Below are positions 18,286 to 30,108 of a DNA stretch of 64,000 nt, one piece after another. Below the pieces are notes generated by a model. The model was not told where the DNA came from, ran no database searches, and worked only from the letters and a program-made list of their open reading frames with translations. The stretch comes from Comamonas granuli NBRC 101663 (GTDB lineage Bacteria > Pseudomonadota > Gammaproteobacteria > Burkholderiales > Burkholderiaceae_C), in contig NZ_BBJX01000004.1 of assembly GCF_000739995.1 (NCBI RefSeq), positions 186,001 to 250,000 on the forward strand, given 5' to 3'. The translations under genes and the position numbers were made by a program. Within the stretch, counting starts at the first letter, position 1. Each line of letters starts with the position of its first letter.

Positions 18286-20571
18286 TCAGAAATCCATCAC
18301 CAGCGACACATGGGCGCTGCGTCCCGGCTGGGTGTAGGCGTCCTTGACGGCGGACGACGTGGCCTGGCCATACACATCGGGCCAGAGCCAGTACTTGCGG
18401 TTGGTCAGGTTGCGCAGCGCGACGTTCAGGCGCAGGTCCTTGCGCAGGCGCCACTGGGCGCCCACGTCCAGCGTGGTGGCTGCCGGCGGGGCGAACTGCA
18501 CGCCTTCCCGGGCGTTCATGATGGCCGTGCTGTCGATGTCCGCGGGCTTCTTGGCGGCGTGGTGGCGCAGATCGGCGAACAGGCTCCACTGCGCCGTGTC
18601 GTATTTCAGGCCCAGGGTCCATTGCGCCGGATCGACCGAGTTCAGCGGCTTGCCGGTGCTGCGGTTGGTGCCGCGCGCCATGCCGTAGGAGAAGTTGCCG
18701 AGCATGCGGCCGCCAGCGACCACGCCCATGTCGTAGCTGCCCTTGAGCTCGAAGCCGTGGATGCGTGCGCGCTCGATGTTGACGGCCTGGAACAGGCGCT
18801 GGTTGCCCACCTGCTGGATGAACTCGGCATCCACGATCAGGTTCTCGTAGTGGTTGGTGAACGCCGTGAGGTCCAGGTTCAGGCGCTCCATGCGCCCGCG
18901 CGCGCCGATTTCCAGGCCGCGGCTCTTTTCGGGCTGGAGCTGCGGGTTGGGCTGGATGATGACGCGCGTGCCCGCGGCAATGGCCTCGAAATGGTCGTTG
19001 AGCTGGCCTGGCTCGGGGGCGCGAAAGCCCGTCGAGTATTGGCCGAACAGGCTCCACGTGGGGCTGGCGCGGTACAGCACGCCCAGCTTGGGCAGGGCGG
19101 CCGACTTCGACAGCGACTGGCCCGGCTGCGCGGCGGGCGGGTAGTAACCTTGCTGGCTCGTGACATCGATGGCGAAATGGTCCAGGCGCAGGCCCGGTGT
19201 CACCGTCCAGTCGCCATGGACGGATTCGTTCTGCACGTACAGGGCGCTGGTGGTCTCGCGCGTGTCCGGGAAGCGCTTGAGCGGGAACTGCTCGGGAGGC
19301 AGCGGCGCCACGCCGTCGTACAGGTTGCTGATGCGGTTGCGCACATGGTCCACGCCGTAGACGATGCGGTGCGTCCAGCCGCCGGCGCGCACGATCTTGT
19401 CCGCCTGCAGACCGAACTGCCAGGCGCGCTCGCGGTAGGTGTTGTCGCGCACCCGGTGCGTTCCGCTCAGCAGGTCGCTGGTGCCAATGCGGCGCGCATC
19501 CGCGTCCTGCATGGCCACGATGGCACGCACATGGTCGGCCCAGGCGGTGTTGATGCCGAAACGGCCATCCCAGGCGAGGCGGTCGCGCTGGCCGGAGTAG
19601 GAAGACGATTCGTTCAGCACGTCGCCGGGTGCCGAGGGCCGTGGGGCGCGGCTGGAGAGCAGCTCCACGTCCGAGCGCCGGCCCACATGCTCCAGCGTGA
19701 AGGTGTGGCGCTGGGCCGCGCTGGGGCGCAGCACGATCTTGCCCAGCAGGGCCTGGCTGCGGTCGTCCTGGGGGTTGGCCGTGGTGCGCAGGCTGTTCGG
19801 CGCATCGTTGCTGCCCATGGTGTCCATGGCATGTGCCCGGCGCTCGGTGGCCGTGAGCATCCACTGCACGCTGTCGCTGGCCTTGCCGGCGATGGTGCCG
19901 GCCACGGACGCACCGTCGTCGTCCCCGCTCCAGCTCGCAGCCACACGTCCGCCCAGGGTCTTGCTTTCCTGGCCCGGGCCGGTCGCGAGAAAGTCCGCGG
20001 GCTCGAAGGTCACGAAGTTGACCACGCCGGCCAGTCCGTCTGAACTGTAGAGCGCCGAGGCCGGGCCGCGCAGCAGCTCCACGCGCTTGAACAGTTCCAG
20101 CGACAGGTATTCACGGTCGAAAATCGCCGAGCGCGAGACATAGCTGCGCGGCATGCGCACGCTATCGACCGTCATGAGCACGCGGTTGCCGCCGATGCCG
20201 CGGATGTTGATGCCCGTATTGCCGTCGCGCGCGAACGCGGCGGAGGCCGCCCCCACCGCCAGCCGCGCCGGTGCGTTGCGCACCGAGGCGTTGGGCAGGT
20301 CCTGCAGGGCCTGGCGCAGGGTCTGGCTTTGCTGCTCGCCCAGGGTCTTGGCGTCGATCACGTCGATCGATTGCGGCAGGTCGTCGGCGGCCTGATCGCG
20401 GGTGGCACCGCTGACGACCACGGTCGGCAGCGTCGCATGGGCCCGGGCCTCGCTGGCGGTCTGGGCGTGCGCCGTGCCCATGTGCAGGCAGGCCAGCACC
20501 ACGGAAGCACTGAGCGTGCGCAGCGCGCCGGGGGCAGCGCAGGTGCGCAGAGGAAGAAGTGTCGAATGCAT
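18286..20571 (-). CDS. TonB-dependent haem/haemoglobin-type outer-membrane receptor
   Basis: A 761-aa outer-membrane transporter. A signal peptide (about residues 1-38, ending AHA) precedes a plug domain (VVVSGATRDQ, NIRGIGGNRV, LRGPASALYSSDGL) and a 22-strand-type barrel that ends in the C-terminal Phe of MDF. FRAP (TGFRAPEPGQLND) and the nearby NPxL (QPNPQLQPEK) motifs are the pair described for haem and haemoglobin receptors of the HmuR/HemR group, which supports haem as the cargo. The start at 20571 was chosen over an upstream TTG because it gives a signal peptide; no good ribosome site is visible. It is divergent from nirS and shares a 228-base control region. No TonB or periplasmic haem-transport genes are adjacent. 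Confidence 0.88.
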   Translation of the reverse strand: MHSTLLPLRTCAAPGALRTLSASVVLACLHMGTAHAQTASEARAHATLPTVVVSGATRDQAADDLPQSIDVIDAKTLGEQQSQTLRQALQDLPNASVRNAPARLAVGAASAAFARDGNTGINIRGIGGNRVLMTVDSVRMPRSYVSRSAIFDREYLSLELFKRVELLRGPASALYSSDGLAGVVNFVTFEPADFLATGPGQESKTLGGRVAASWSGDDDGASVAGTIAGKASDSVQWMLTATERRAHAMDTMGSNDAPNSLRTTANPQDDRSQALLGKIVLRPSAAQRHTFTLEHVGRRSDVELLSSRAPRPSAPGDVLNESSSYSGQRDRLAWDGRFGINTAWADHVRAIVAMQDADARRIGTSDLLSGTHRVRDNTYRERAWQFGLQADKIVRAGGWTHRIVYGVDHVRNRISNLYDGVAPLPPEQFPLKRFPDTRETTSALYVQNESVHGDWTVTPGLRLDHFAIDVTSQQGYYPPAAQPGQSLSKSAALPKLGVLYRASPTWSLFGQYSTGFRAPEPGQLNDHFEAIAAGTRVIIQPNPQLQPEKSRGLEIGARGRMERLNLDLTAFTNHYENLIVDAEFIQQVGNQRLFQAVNIERARIHGFELKGSYDMGVVAGGRMLGNFSYGMARGTNRSTGKPLNSVDPAQWTLGLKYDTAQWSLFADLRHHAAKKPADIDSTAIMNAREGVQFAPPAATTLDVGAQWRLRKDLRLNVALRNLTNRKYWLWPDVYGQATSSAVKDAYTQPGRSAHVSLVMDF

Positions 20572-20610
20572 GGAAGAGCAGGGGGCAGAAAGCGGCGGGT
20601 CAGCCGATAG

Positions 20611-22524
<1,914 letters not shown>

Positions 22525-22578
22525 TGTGAGGTGCGGACTGCACGGCCCGGCTGGTGCCCGTGCAGTCCTCCATGCAAA

Positions 22579-22619
22579 AACCGCTGCAAGGGCGCGAGGC
22601 CTTGCAGCGGTTCTTTTTT
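22579..22619. terminator. Bidirectional terminator between nirS and upp
   Basis: The perfect 12-bp stem AACCGCTGCAAG / CTTGCAGCGGTT with loop GGCGCGAGGC is followed on the plus strand by CTTTTTT. On the minus strand it is followed by a run of T (complement of CAAAAA). It serves the two convergent genes. Confidence 0.9.
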
Positions 22620-22648
22620 GCAGGGGGCGGGCGCCGGGCCCGCGCACC

Positions 22649-23278
22649 TTACTTCGTGCCGAAGATGCGGTCGCCCGCGTCGCCCAGGCCGGGCAGGATG
22701 TAGCCGTGGTCGTTGAGCTCGCGGTCGATGGCGGCGGTGTAGATGGGCACGTCCGGGTGGGCTTTCTGCATGGTGGCCACGCCCTCGGGCGCGGCCAGCA
22801 GGCACACGAACTTGATGGAGCGCGGCTGCAGCTGCTTGAGGCGCGCCACGGCAGCGGCCGCCGAATTGCCGGTGGCGAGCATGGGGTCGACCACGATGAT
22901 GTCGCGCTCATTCATCTCCGAGGGCATCTTGAAGTAGTACTCCACGGGTTGCAGCGTGGCCGGGTCGCGGTACAGGCCGATGTGGCCCACACGCGCGCCG
23001 GGCACCACGTTGAGCATGCCGTCGAGGAAGCCGTTGCCGGCACGCAGAATGGACACGAGCACGAGCTTCTTGCCGTCGATGACCTTGGCCGTCATGCGCT
23101 CGAGCGGGGTTTCGATCTCCACGTCCTGCAGCGGCATGTCGCGCGTGACCTCGTAGGCCATGAGCGTGGAGAGCTCGCCCAGCAGGCGGCGGAAGCTGTT
23201 GGTGCTGGCGTCTTTTTTGCGCATCAGGGTCAGCTTGTGCTGCACCAGCGGGTGGTCGATCACGTGGACAAGGCTCAT
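22649..23278 (-). CDS. upp: Uracil phosphoribosyltransferase
   Basis: Pyrimidine salvage enzyme that makes UMP from uracil and PRPP; 209 aa, the standard length. [20 protein letters not shown] is a typical Upp N-terminus. [13 protein letters not shown] and the PRPP-binding stretch [15 protein letters not shown] are conserved, and the uracil-binding end [10 protein letters not shown] is intact. It ends at the bidirectional terminator shared with nirS. The threonine dehydratase gene lies 60 bases upstream on the same strand; a functional link is not evident. Confidence 0.97.
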   Translation of the reverse strand: MSLVHVIDHPLVQHKLTLMRKKDASTNSFRRLLGELSTLMAYEVTRDMPLQDVEIETPLERMTAKVIDGKKLVLVSILRAGNGFLDGMLNVVPGARVGHIGLYRDPATLQPVEYYFKMPSEMNERDIIVVDPMLATGNSAAAAVARLKQLQPRSIKFVCLLAAPEGVATMQKAHPDVPIYTAAIDRELNDHGYILPGLGDAGDRIFGTK

Positions 23279-23337
23279 GGTATCGGGCTATTCAGTGGAG
23301 AGGGCAGAGTAGGGTGGCGCGGTGTGCGCGCCTCGCG

Positions 23338-24321
23338 TTAGTCTGCCAGAAAGCGGGCATAGCGCGGCAGGTCCACGTTGCCGCCGCTGAGGATCACGCC
23401 CACCCGCAGGCCGCGCAGATCCAGCCCGGGAGCCTTGCCCACGGCGGCATAGGCCAGCGCCCCCGTGGGCTCGATGACGAGCTTCATGCGCTCGGCGAAG
23501 AAGCGTATGGCCTGCACCATGTCCGGGTCGCTGGCGGTGACGATGTCCTCGGCCTCGGCGCGGATGATGCTGAAGGTCTGCGGTCCCAGCGCCTGCGCCT
23601 GGGCGCCGTCGGCAATGGTGCTGCGCGGCAGCGGAATCTGCACGATATGCCCGGCACGCAGCGACTGCTGGGCGTCGTTGGCGCTCTGCGGCTCCACGCC
23701 GTACACGCGGCACGCCGCCTTGGCGGCCTGCACGGCCAGCAGGGTTCCGGCCAGCAGCCCGCCGCCGCCCACGGCGACGAGCAGGCAGTCGAGCCGCGGC
23801 ACTTCCTCCAGCAGCTCCAGGGCTGCGGTGCCCTGGCCGGCGATCACCTGCGCGTGTTCGGCCGGCGGCACCAGCGTCATGCCGCGCTCCAGGGCCAGGC
23901 GCTGGCAGATGGCCTGGCGGTCCTCGCTCAGGGGGTCGTAGGTCAGCACCTGGGCGCCGTAGTCGCGGGCCGCCGCCATTTTCGAGGCCAGCGCGGTATT
24001 GGGCATGAGCACCAGCGCCGGCATGTCCAGCAGCCGTGCGGCCAGGGCGATGGCCTGGGCATGGTTGCCGGCCGAGAAAGTGATCACGCCGCGCTCGCGC
24101 TGCTCGTCGGTGAACTGGGCCAGGGTGTTGAAGGCGCCACGGAACTTGAAGGAGCCTGTGCGCTGCAGGTTTTCGCACTTGAAGAAAAACTGCGCGTTGT
24201 GCAGCTCGTCGGCGGTGCTCGAACGCAGCACCGGGGTGCGGTGCACCAGGCCCTTGAGCCGGCTGGCGGCCTGAAGAACATCGTGCGGCGCCGGGGGCGC
24301 GGGGGCGAGCGGGAGGTCCAT
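23338..24321 (-). CDS. Threonine/serine dehydratase (catabolic type, PLP)
   Basis: PLP fold-type II enzyme of 327 aa that deaminates threonine (to 2-oxobutyrate) or serine. The PLP lysine is Lys59 in GSFKFRGA, the Asn loop is SAGNHAQA, and the phosphate-binding loop is VGGGGLLAG. It lacks the C-terminal ACT-like regulatory domains of biosynthetic IlvA, so it is closer to TdcB or serine racemase. The ATG at 24321 leaves a short Pro/Ala leader. Exact substrate (threonine, serine or hydroxyaspartate) is not resolved by sequence. Confidence 0.88.
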   Translation of the reverse strand: MDLPLAPAPPAPHDVLQAASRLKGLVHRTPVLRSSTADELHNAQFFFKCENLQRTGSFKFRGAFNTLAQFTDEQRERGVITFSAGNHAQAIALAARLLDMPALVLMPNTALASKMAAARDYGAQVLTYDPLSEDRQAICQRLALERGMTLVPPAEHAQVIAGQGTAALELLEEVPRLDCLLVAVGGGGLLAGTLLAVQAAKAACRVYGVEPQSANDAQQSLRAGHIVQIPLPRSTIADGAQAQALGPQTFSIIRAEAEDIVTASDPDMVQAIRFFAERMKLVIEPTGALAYAAVGKAPGLDLRGLRVGVILSGGNVDLPRYARFLAD

Positions 24322-24473
24322 GGCGTCGGCGCGCTGGGCGCGGGGCAGTTGCCTATGGGGGTATCTTAGTCCGGCCCGGCGAATATGCAAACCTTGGCCC
24401 GCAAGCGCCCTGGAACAGGACGCTGTGCGCTATCAGAACCATAGCCTGCGGACGCCGTTCGGATCCGGTCGAT

Positions 24474-25301
24474 TCAATCGCCACCGCCGTCGCCACCGCC
24501 ACCATCGCCGCCGTCGCCATCCGCGTCTGCATCATGGCTGCTGCCGTCCGCACTGGTGCTCCATGGGTGGTGGCGCTCCATGCCGCCAAAATCTGCCGCA
24601 TGCCCGCTGTAGCCGCCATCGGCGAAGCTCGAACCATAGTGCCAGGCCTGCGGTGCGTGCGTGGCGGGCACGGCGGCGGGGTGCGTGGCATAGCTCACGC
24701 CGTCCGGCAGGCCCAGTTTGGCGTCCAGAGCGAAGAGCAGCGGCAGGCGGCTGGGCTGGCGCGGGTTGATGGATTCGTCGCAGCACGCCCAGTACCAGGT
24801 GCGGCGCAGGCCGTCGTTGTAATGCGCCTTCTTGCCCAGCGTCTGGGCCGGGGAGTGCTCGGGCACATGGCCCATGGCGGTGCGGCACCAGGCGCCATAG
24901 GCCGGCGCGTGGCGCGCGAAGGCCTCCCACAGCACATCGACGGCGCGCGACGGCACGGCGGTGTACTGGCCCCGGCTGCGCAGGCAGGCGATGAAGAACT
25001 GGCGCAGCGCACGTTCGGCCAGCTGGGTGTCGCGCGTGGTCAGGTGGGGGTAGATGCCACGCAGCGCGCGCCCGAGCGCATGGGGCAGGGGGCTGACACG
25101 GATGAACTGCTCGCGCACGGCGTCCGTCCAGTGCCGCAGCCCCAGGTAGGCGAGCACCGTGAGCAGGGCGTAGACCCCCCAGCGCGCCTCGGGTTGCGTT
25201 CCCGTGGCCAGCGCGCCGAGCAGGGCCAGGGCCCAGGCCAGTGCGAGCGCGGGCAGCAGCCAGCGGGCACTGCGCAGCAGCAGCCATTCGAAGATGGTCA
25301 C
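24474..25301 (-). CDS. Unrecognised membrane protein with VDxLWxxF motif and Gly/Asp tail
   Basis: A 275-aa protein of unknown function. Two hydrophobic segments at the N-terminus (about 10-34 and 40-57) precede a soluble domain with SRAVDVLWEAFARHAPAY, PEHSPAQT and INPRQPSRLPLLFALDAKL, then a low-complexity tail of Gly and Asp (GDGGDGGGGDGGGD). The VDxLWxxF stretch followed by a HTP/HSP motif reminds me of the conserved region found beside glycine-rich domains in uncharacterised bacterial proteins; that is recollection, not a search. It ends a short operon with the HerA-like ATPase, 13 bases downstream of it. No catalytic motif is recognised. Confidence 0.75.
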   Translation of the reverse strand: MTIFEWLLLRSARWLLPALALAWALALLGALATGTQPEARWGVYALLTVLAYLGLRHWTDAVREQFIRVSPLPHALGRALRGIYPHLTTRDTQLAERALRQFFIACLRSRGQYTAVPSRAVDVLWEAFARHAPAYGAWCRTAMGHVPEHSPAQTLGKKAHYNDGLRRTWYWACCDESINPRQPSRLPLLFALDAKLGLPDGVSYATHPAAVPATHAPQAWHYGSSFADGGYSGHAADFGGMERHHPWSTSADGSSHDADADGDGGDGGGGDGGGD

Positions 25302-25314
25302 GGCGGTGGCTGGC

Positions 25315-26841
25315 TCAGCGCTTGCGGCCGCCGAAGATGCTGCCCATCACGCCGCGCAGGATCTCGCGCCCCAGGGTGGTGCCCATGGTGCGCACGGCGG
25401 ACTTGGCCATGGTTTGCGCCAGGCCGTCGCGCCGCCCGCCGCGCGGGCCGGTGGAGCCGAACAGCACGTCGTTGAGTCCGCCCAGCAGGCCGCCGCCTTC
25501 TGCGGCCGGCGCAGCGCTGCCGGCCGGGGCGGTGCCGCCCGGTGCGGCCGTGGCGGGCGCCTGGGCGGCGCGGCCCTTGAGCTTTTCGTAGGCCGATTCG
25601 CGGTCCACCATCTTCTCGTAGACGCCGGCCACGAGCGAGCCGGCCATCAGCGCCTGGCGCTGCTGCGGGGTGATGGGGCCAATCTGGCTGCCCGGGGGCA
25701 GCACATAGACGCGCTCGGTCACGCCCGGGCGGCCCTTGGCGTCGAGCAGGCTCACCAGCGCCTCGCCCACGGCCAGCTCGGTGATGGCGGCCTCGATGTC
25801 CAGGCCGGGGTTGGGGCGCATGGTGGTGGCCGTGGCCTTGACGGCTTTCTGGTCGCGCGGGGTGAAGGCGCGCAGCGCGTGCTGCACGCGGTTGCCGAGC
25901 TGGGCGAGCACGGTGTCGGGGATGTCCAGCGGGTTCTGCGTGACGAAATACACGCCCACGCCCTTGGAGCGCACCAGGCGCACCACGAGTTCGATGCGCT
26001 CGATGAGCACCTTGGGCGCCTCGTTGAACAGCAGGTGCGCCTCGTCGAAGAAGAACACCAGCTTGGGCTTCTCGGGGTCGCCGATCTCGGGCAACTGCTC
26101 GAACAGCTCGGACAGCATCCACAGCAGGAAGGTGGCATACAGGCGCGGTGCGTTCATGAGCCGGTCGGCCGCCAGGATGTTCACCACGCCATGGCCGTTG
26201 GTGTCGGTCTGCATGAAGTCCTGGATGTCGAGCATGGGCTCGCCGAAGAATTGGTCGCCGCCCTGCTGCTCGATCTGCAGCAGGCCGCGCTGGATGGCGC
26301 CCACGCTGGCGGCGCTGATGTTGCCGTACTCGGTGGTGAACTCCTTGGCGTTGTCGCCCACGTACTGGAGCATGGTGCGCAGGTCCTTGAGGTCCAGCAG
26401 CAGCAGGCCGTTGTCGTCGGCGATCTTGAACACCAGGTTGAGCACGCCAAGCTGCGTCTCGTTGAGGGCCAGCATGCGGCCCAGCAGCAGCGGGCCCATG
26501 TCCGACACGGTGGCGCGCACCGGATGGCCCTGCTCGCCAAACACGTCCCACAGCGTGACGGGGCAGGCCTGCGGTGCGGGCAATTCCAGTCCGCGCTCCT
26601 GGAGCACGGCAGCCATCTTCTCGGGGATGCGGCCGGCCTGGCTGATGCCGGTGAGATCGCCCTTCACGTCGGCCATGAACACCGGCACGCCGATGCGCGA
26701 GAAGTTTTCCGCCAGGGTCTGCAGCGTCACCGTCTTGCCCGTGCCCGTGGCGCCGGTGATCAGGCCGTGGCGGTTGGCCAGGCCGGGGAGCAGGTGGCAT
26801 GCGGTGGAGGCGTGCTGGGCAATCAACAAGGGTTCGGCCAT
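25315..26841 (-). CDS. HerA-like (DUF853/YjgR) P-loop ATPase
   Basis: A 508-aa ATPase of the HerA/FtsK-like superfamily. Walker A is GATGTGKT at about 30-37, Walker B is [13 protein letters not shown], and DVKGDLTG and [14 protein letters not shown] are typical of the DUF853 (YjgR) group. The C-terminus has an Ala/Pro/Gly-rich linker and a basic helix-rich end ([18 protein letters not shown]). Family members are annotated as putative helicases, but the cellular role is not settled. It is divergent from yebC, with about 77 bases between starts, and upstream of the Gly/Asp-tailed membrane protein. No nuclease NurA partner is present, so the archaeal HerA-NurA role should not be assumed. Confidence 0.88.
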   Translation of the reverse strand: MAEPLLIAQHASTACHLLPGLANRHGLITGATGTGKTVTLQTLAENFSRIGVPVFMADVKGDLTGISQAGRIPEKMAAVLQERGLELPAPQACPVTLWDVFGEQGHPVRATVSDMGPLLLGRMLALNETQLGVLNLVFKIADDNGLLLLDLKDLRTMLQYVGDNAKEFTTEYGNISAASVGAIQRGLLQIEQQGGDQFFGEPMLDIQDFMQTDTNGHGVVNILAADRLMNAPRLYATFLLWMLSELFEQLPEIGDPEKPKLVFFFDEAHLLFNEAPKVLIERIELVVRLVRSKGVGVYFVTQNPLDIPDTVLAQLGNRVQHALRAFTPRDQKAVKATATTMRPNPGLDIEAAITELAVGEALVSLLDAKGRPGVTERVYVLPPGSQIGPITPQQRQALMAGSLVAGVYEKMVDRESAYEKLKGRAAQAPATAAPGGTAPAGSAAPAAEGGGLLGGLNDVLFGSTGPRGGRRDGLAQTMAKSAVRTMGTTLGREILRGVMGSIFGGRKR

Positions 26842-26918
26842 TGGGGGTTTCCTCGGGGCGGTGTGCGGGCAAAAGTAAAATCCTGCCCAGTAGATTAAAT
26901 CAATACGAAGGACATCCC

Positions 26919-27638
26919 ATGGCCGGACACAGCAAATGGGCGAATATCCAGCACCGCAAGGGGCGCCAGGACGAGAAGCGCGGCAAGATCTGGACCCGCA
27001 TCATCCGTGAAATCACCGTGGCCGCACGCGCGGGCGGCGGCGACCCGGCGGCCAATCCGCGCCTGCGCCTGGCCATCGACAAGGCCAAGGCCGCCAACAT
27101 GCCGGCCGACCGCGTCAAGTACAACATCGACAAGGCCACGGGCAACGCCGAGGGCGTGAGCTACGAGGAAATCCGCTACGAGGGCTACGGCATCGGCGGC
27201 GCTGCCATCATCGTGGACACCATGACCGACAACCGCGTGCGCACCGTGGCCGAGGTACGGCATGTGTTCTCCAAGTACGGCGGCAACATGGGCACCGAGG
27301 GATCGGTGGCCTTCCAGTTCAAGCATTGCGGCCAACTGGTGTTCGCGCCCGGCACGAGCGAGGACAAGGTCATGGAGGTGGCGCTGGAGGCGGGCGCCGA
27401 GGACGTGGTCACCGACGAGGACGGCGCCATCGAGGTGCTGACCGCGCCCGGCGACTTTGAAGCCGTGAAGAATGCCCTGGAGGCCGCAGGCCTCACGCCG
27501 GAGGTGGCCGAGGTCACCATGCGCCCGGAAAACACCATCGAACTGGCCGGCGACGCCGCTGCACGCATGCAAAAGCTGCTCGACATGCTCGAAGACCTCG
27601 ACGATGTGCAAGAGGTCTATCACAACGCTGCCTTATGA
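26919..27638 (+). CDS. yebC: YebC/TACO1-family protein
   Basis: A 239-aa member of the YebC/PmpR family, annotated as transcription regulator and, in recent work, as a translation factor that helps stalled ribosomes. The canonical start [21 protein letters not shown] fixes the ATG at 26919, with a GAAGGA ribosome site. [13 protein letters not shown] and the acidic central region are conserved. An AT-rich GTAAAAT about 38 bases upstream may be its -10 element. It stands alone in front of purD. Confidence 0.95.
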   Translation: MAGHSKWANIQHRKGRQDEKRGKIWTRIIREITVAARAGGGDPAANPRLRLAIDKAKAANMPADRVKYNIDKATGNAEGVSYEEIRYEGYGIGGAAIIVDTMTDNRVRTVAEVRHVFSKYGGNMGTEGSVAFQFKHCGQLVFAPGTSEDKVMEVALEAGAEDVVTDEDGAIEVLTAPGDFEAVKNALEAAGLTPEVAEVTMRPENTIELAGDAAARMQKLLDMLEDLDDVQEVYHNAAL

Positions 27639-27667
27639 ACCCCCACGCTTTGCACTGTGTGTCATCC

Positions 27668-27712
27668 CTGCCCCCGAAGGGGGCCGTCAGCCTCTCTGAG
27701 GCGGCCCGTCGG
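27668..27712. repeat. GC-rich double hairpin between yebC and purD
   Basis: CCCCC-GAA-GGGGG (27671-27683) is followed by GCCTC-TCT-GAGGC (27690-27702) and GGCCCG. The layout resembles a GC-rich REP-like element that I have seen between genes in Comamonadaceae; that recognition is from memory. It could terminate or shield the yebC transcript. No T run follows. Confidence 0.4.
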
Positions 27713-27720
27713 AGGTTGGT

Positions 27721-29004
27721 ATGAAAATTCTCGTCATTGGCGGCGGCGGTCGTGAACACGCCCTGGCCTGGAAGCTGGCCCGGTCCCCCAAGGCGACCCA
27801 GGTGTATGTGGCACCAGGCAACGGCGGCACCGCGCGCGACCCCGATCTGGAGAACCTCCCCCTCACCGACGTGCGCGCCCTGCGCGAGTGGGCACAGAAG
27901 GAAAAGATCGGCCTGACGGTGGTGGGCCCCGAGGCGCCGCTGGCCGCCGGCGTGGTCGATGAATTCCGCGCCCACGGCCTGCGCATCTTCGGCCCCACCA
28001 AGGCGGCTGCGCAACTGGAGAGCTCCAAGGCCTTCTCCAAGGCCTTCATGCGCCGCCACGGCATTCCCACGGCCGACTACGACACCTTCACCGACCCGGC
28101 CGAAGCCCATGCCTTCGTGGACCGCCTGGGCGCGCCCATCGTCATCAAGGCCGACGGCCTGGCGGCCGGCAAGGGCGTGGTGGTGGCCATGACCCTGCAG
28201 GAGGCGCACGACGCCGTGGACTTCATGCTGGTGGACAACAAGTACGGCGTGGCGCACAACGAGGGCGGCGCGCGCGTCGTCATCGAGCAGTTCCTCGAAG
28301 GCGAGGAAGCCAGCTTCATCGTGCTGTGCGATGGCAAGAACGTCTGCGCCCTGGCCACCAGCCAGGACCACAAGCGCCTCAAGGATGGCGACCAGGGCCC
28401 CAACACCGGCGGCATGGGCGCCTATTCGCCCGCGCCCGTGGTCACGGCCGACGTGCACGCCCGCGCCATGCGCGAGATCATCCTGCCGACCATCCGCGGC
28501 ATGGAAAAGGACGGCATGCCCTACACGGGCTTCCTGTACGCCGGCCTGATGATCGACGCCCAGGGCCACCCCAAGACGCTGGAATTCAATTGCCGCATGG
28601 GCGACCCCGAGACCCAGCCCATTCTGATGCGCCTCAAGAGCGACCTGGTGGACGTGCTGGGCGCCGCGGTGGACGGCAAGCTCGACCAGGTTGAGTTGGA
28701 ATGGGACCGCCGCACCGCCCTGGGCGTGGTGATGGCCGCGCACGGCTACCCCGAGGCGCCGCGCAAGGGCGACGCCATCACCGGCCTGCCGCACGACCAG
28801 GATGACGCCATGGTGTTCCACGCCGGCACCGAGCTGCAGGACGGCGTGCTGCGCACCAGCGGCGGCCGCGTGCTGTGCGTCACGGCGCTGGCCGACAGCG
28901 TCAAGCAGGCCCAGCAGCGCGTCTATGACGTGGCGCGCGGCATCCACTTCGACGGTGCGCAGTACCGCCACGACATCGGTCACCGCGCCGTCAAGAACCC
29001 ATGA
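27721..29004 (+). CDS. purD: Phosphoribosylamine-glycine ligase
   Basis: GAR synthetase of de novo purine synthesis, an ATP-grasp enzyme; 427 aa. [19 protein letters not shown], the ATP-grasp loops [12 protein letters not shown] and [31 protein letters not shown] and [13 protein letters not shown] are diagnostic. Its stop overlaps the hemF start by 4 bases (ATGA), so the two are translationally coupled. Confidence 0.97.
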   Translation: MKILVIGGGGREHALAWKLARSPKATQVYVAPGNGGTARDPDLENLPLTDVRALREWAQKEKIGLTVVGPEAPLAAGVVDEFRAHGLRIFGPTKAAAQLESSKAFSKAFMRRHGIPTADYDTFTDPAEAHAFVDRLGAPIVIKADGLAAGKGVVVAMTLQEAHDAVDFMLVDNKYGVAHNEGGARVVIEQFLEGEEASFIVLCDGKNVCALATSQDHKRLKDGDQGPNTGGMGAYSPAPVVTADVHARAMREIILPTIRGMEKDGMPYTGFLYAGLMIDAQGHPKTLEFNCRMGDPETQPILMRLKSDLVDVLGAAVDGKLDQVELEWDRRTALGVVMAAHGYPEAPRKGDAITGLPHDQDDAMVFHAGTELQDGVLRTSGGRVLCVTALADSVKQAQQRVYDVARGIHFDGAQYRHDIGHRAVKNP

Positions 29005-29939
29005 GCGCCGCCCCGCACAGCGACGCCGTGCCGCGCGTGCGCGCCTGGCTCATGGACCTGCAGGCGCGCATCATCGGCGCGCTGGAAGGCCTGGAAGGCC
29101 AGGACGGGGCGCGCGCCGTGACCGACCCCTGGCACAAGGAGCCCGGCGAGCCGTTGCAGGGCGACGGCATCACCCGCATCATCGAGGGCGGGCGCGTGTT
29201 CGAGCGCGCGGGCTGCGGCTTCTCGCATGTGCGCGGTCCCCGGCTGCCGCCCTCGGCCACGCAGCACCGCCCGGAGCTGGCGGGCGCGCCCTTCGAGGCC
29301 ATGGGGGTGTCGCTGGTGTTCCACCCGCGCAACCCCTACGTGCCCACCGTGCACATGAACGTGCGCATGCTCGCCGCCGGCCACCCGGGCCAGGCGCCGG
29401 TGTGCTGGTTCGGCGGCGGCATGGACCTCACGCCCTATTACGGCTTCGAGGAGGACGCGGTGCACTTCCACCGCAACTGCCGCGACGCGCTGGCGCCTTT
29501 CGGCGAGGACAAGTACCCGCGCTTCAAGCAGTGGTGCGACGAGTACTTCTACCTCAAGCACCGCGACGAACAGCGCGGCGTGGGCGGCGTGTTCTTCGAC
29601 GACTTTGCCGAGCTCGGCTTCGAGCAGAGCCTGGCCATGACGCAGGCCGTGGGCGAGGCCTTTCTGCACGCCTACCTGCCCATCGTCGAGCGCCGCCAGG
29701 ACACGCCCTACGGCGAGCGCGAGCGCGACTTCCAGCTCTACCGGCGCGGCCGCTACGTCGAGTTCAACCTGGTCTGGGACCGGGGCACGCATTTCGGCCT
29801 GCAGTCGGGCGGACGCACCGAGTCCATCCTGCTGTCCATGCCGCCGCAGGCCGCCTGGCAGTACCGCCGCAGCGCGCCCGAGGGCTCGCCCGAGCACGAG
29901 CTGCTGCGCCGCTTTCTGGTGCGGCGCGACTGGCTGTAG
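29001..29939 (+). CDS. hemF: Oxygen-dependent coproporphyrinogen III oxidase
   Basis: Aerobic haem synthesis enzyme that decarboxylates coproporphyrinogen III to protoporphyrinogen IX; 312 aa. Conserved HemF stretches include [57 protein letters not shown] and [15 protein letters not shown]. It overlaps the end of purD by 4 bases. Under low oxygen, the organism would need an oxygen-independent enzyme such as HemN, which is not in this window. Confidence 0.97.
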   Translation: MSAAPHSDAVPRVRAWLMDLQARIIGALEGLEGQDGARAVTDPWHKEPGEPLQGDGITRIIEGGRVFERAGCGFSHVRGPRLPPSATQHRPELAGAPFEAMGVSLVFHPRNPYVPTVHMNVRMLAAGHPGQAPVCWFGGGMDLTPYYGFEEDAVHFHRNCRDALAPFGEDKYPRFKQWCDEYFYLKHRDEQRGVGGVFFDDFAELGFEQSLAMTQAVGEAFLHAYLPIVERRQDTPYGERERDFQLYRRGRYVEFNLVWDRGTHFGLQSGGRTESILLSMPPQAAWQYRRSAPEGSPEHELLRRFLVRRDWL

Positions 29940-29945
29940 CCCATC

Positions 29946-30001
29946 TGCTATAGTATTGATAGCTTCTGGCGCTTGCTCCGCTTGCCCTGAGGGCCAAAAA
30001 C
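29946..30001 (+). repeat. Dispersed hairpin repeat copy after hemF
   Basis: Reads GCTATAGTATTGATAGCTTC, TGGCGCTTGC, CGCTTGCCCTGAGGGCCAAAAA. It carries the family core: TGATAGCT, GGCGCTTG, a short spacer and GGCCAAAAA. It fills the hemF-rsfS gap, where many betaproteobacteria have nadD. Confidence 0.7.
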
Positions 30002-30108
30002 AACCCAAACTCCCAACGGCGCGCATGCGCAACACCTGCGGAGCATTGCCCTGGTGAGCCCTGGCAATGCGCGCTATATTGACCCCATCACTTCACCCAC
30101 ACCGCCTG

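Noticed and set aside
16808-19864. 1018-codon minus-strand open frame across the kinase and part of the TonB receptor
   Set aside because: Spans two real genes on different strands; low-complexity Ala/Gly/Arg sequence without domains.
24400-24440. Degenerate copy of the dispersed repeat after the threonine dehydratase start region
   Set aside because: Only CTATCAGAACCATAGC resembles the core; the rest does not align.
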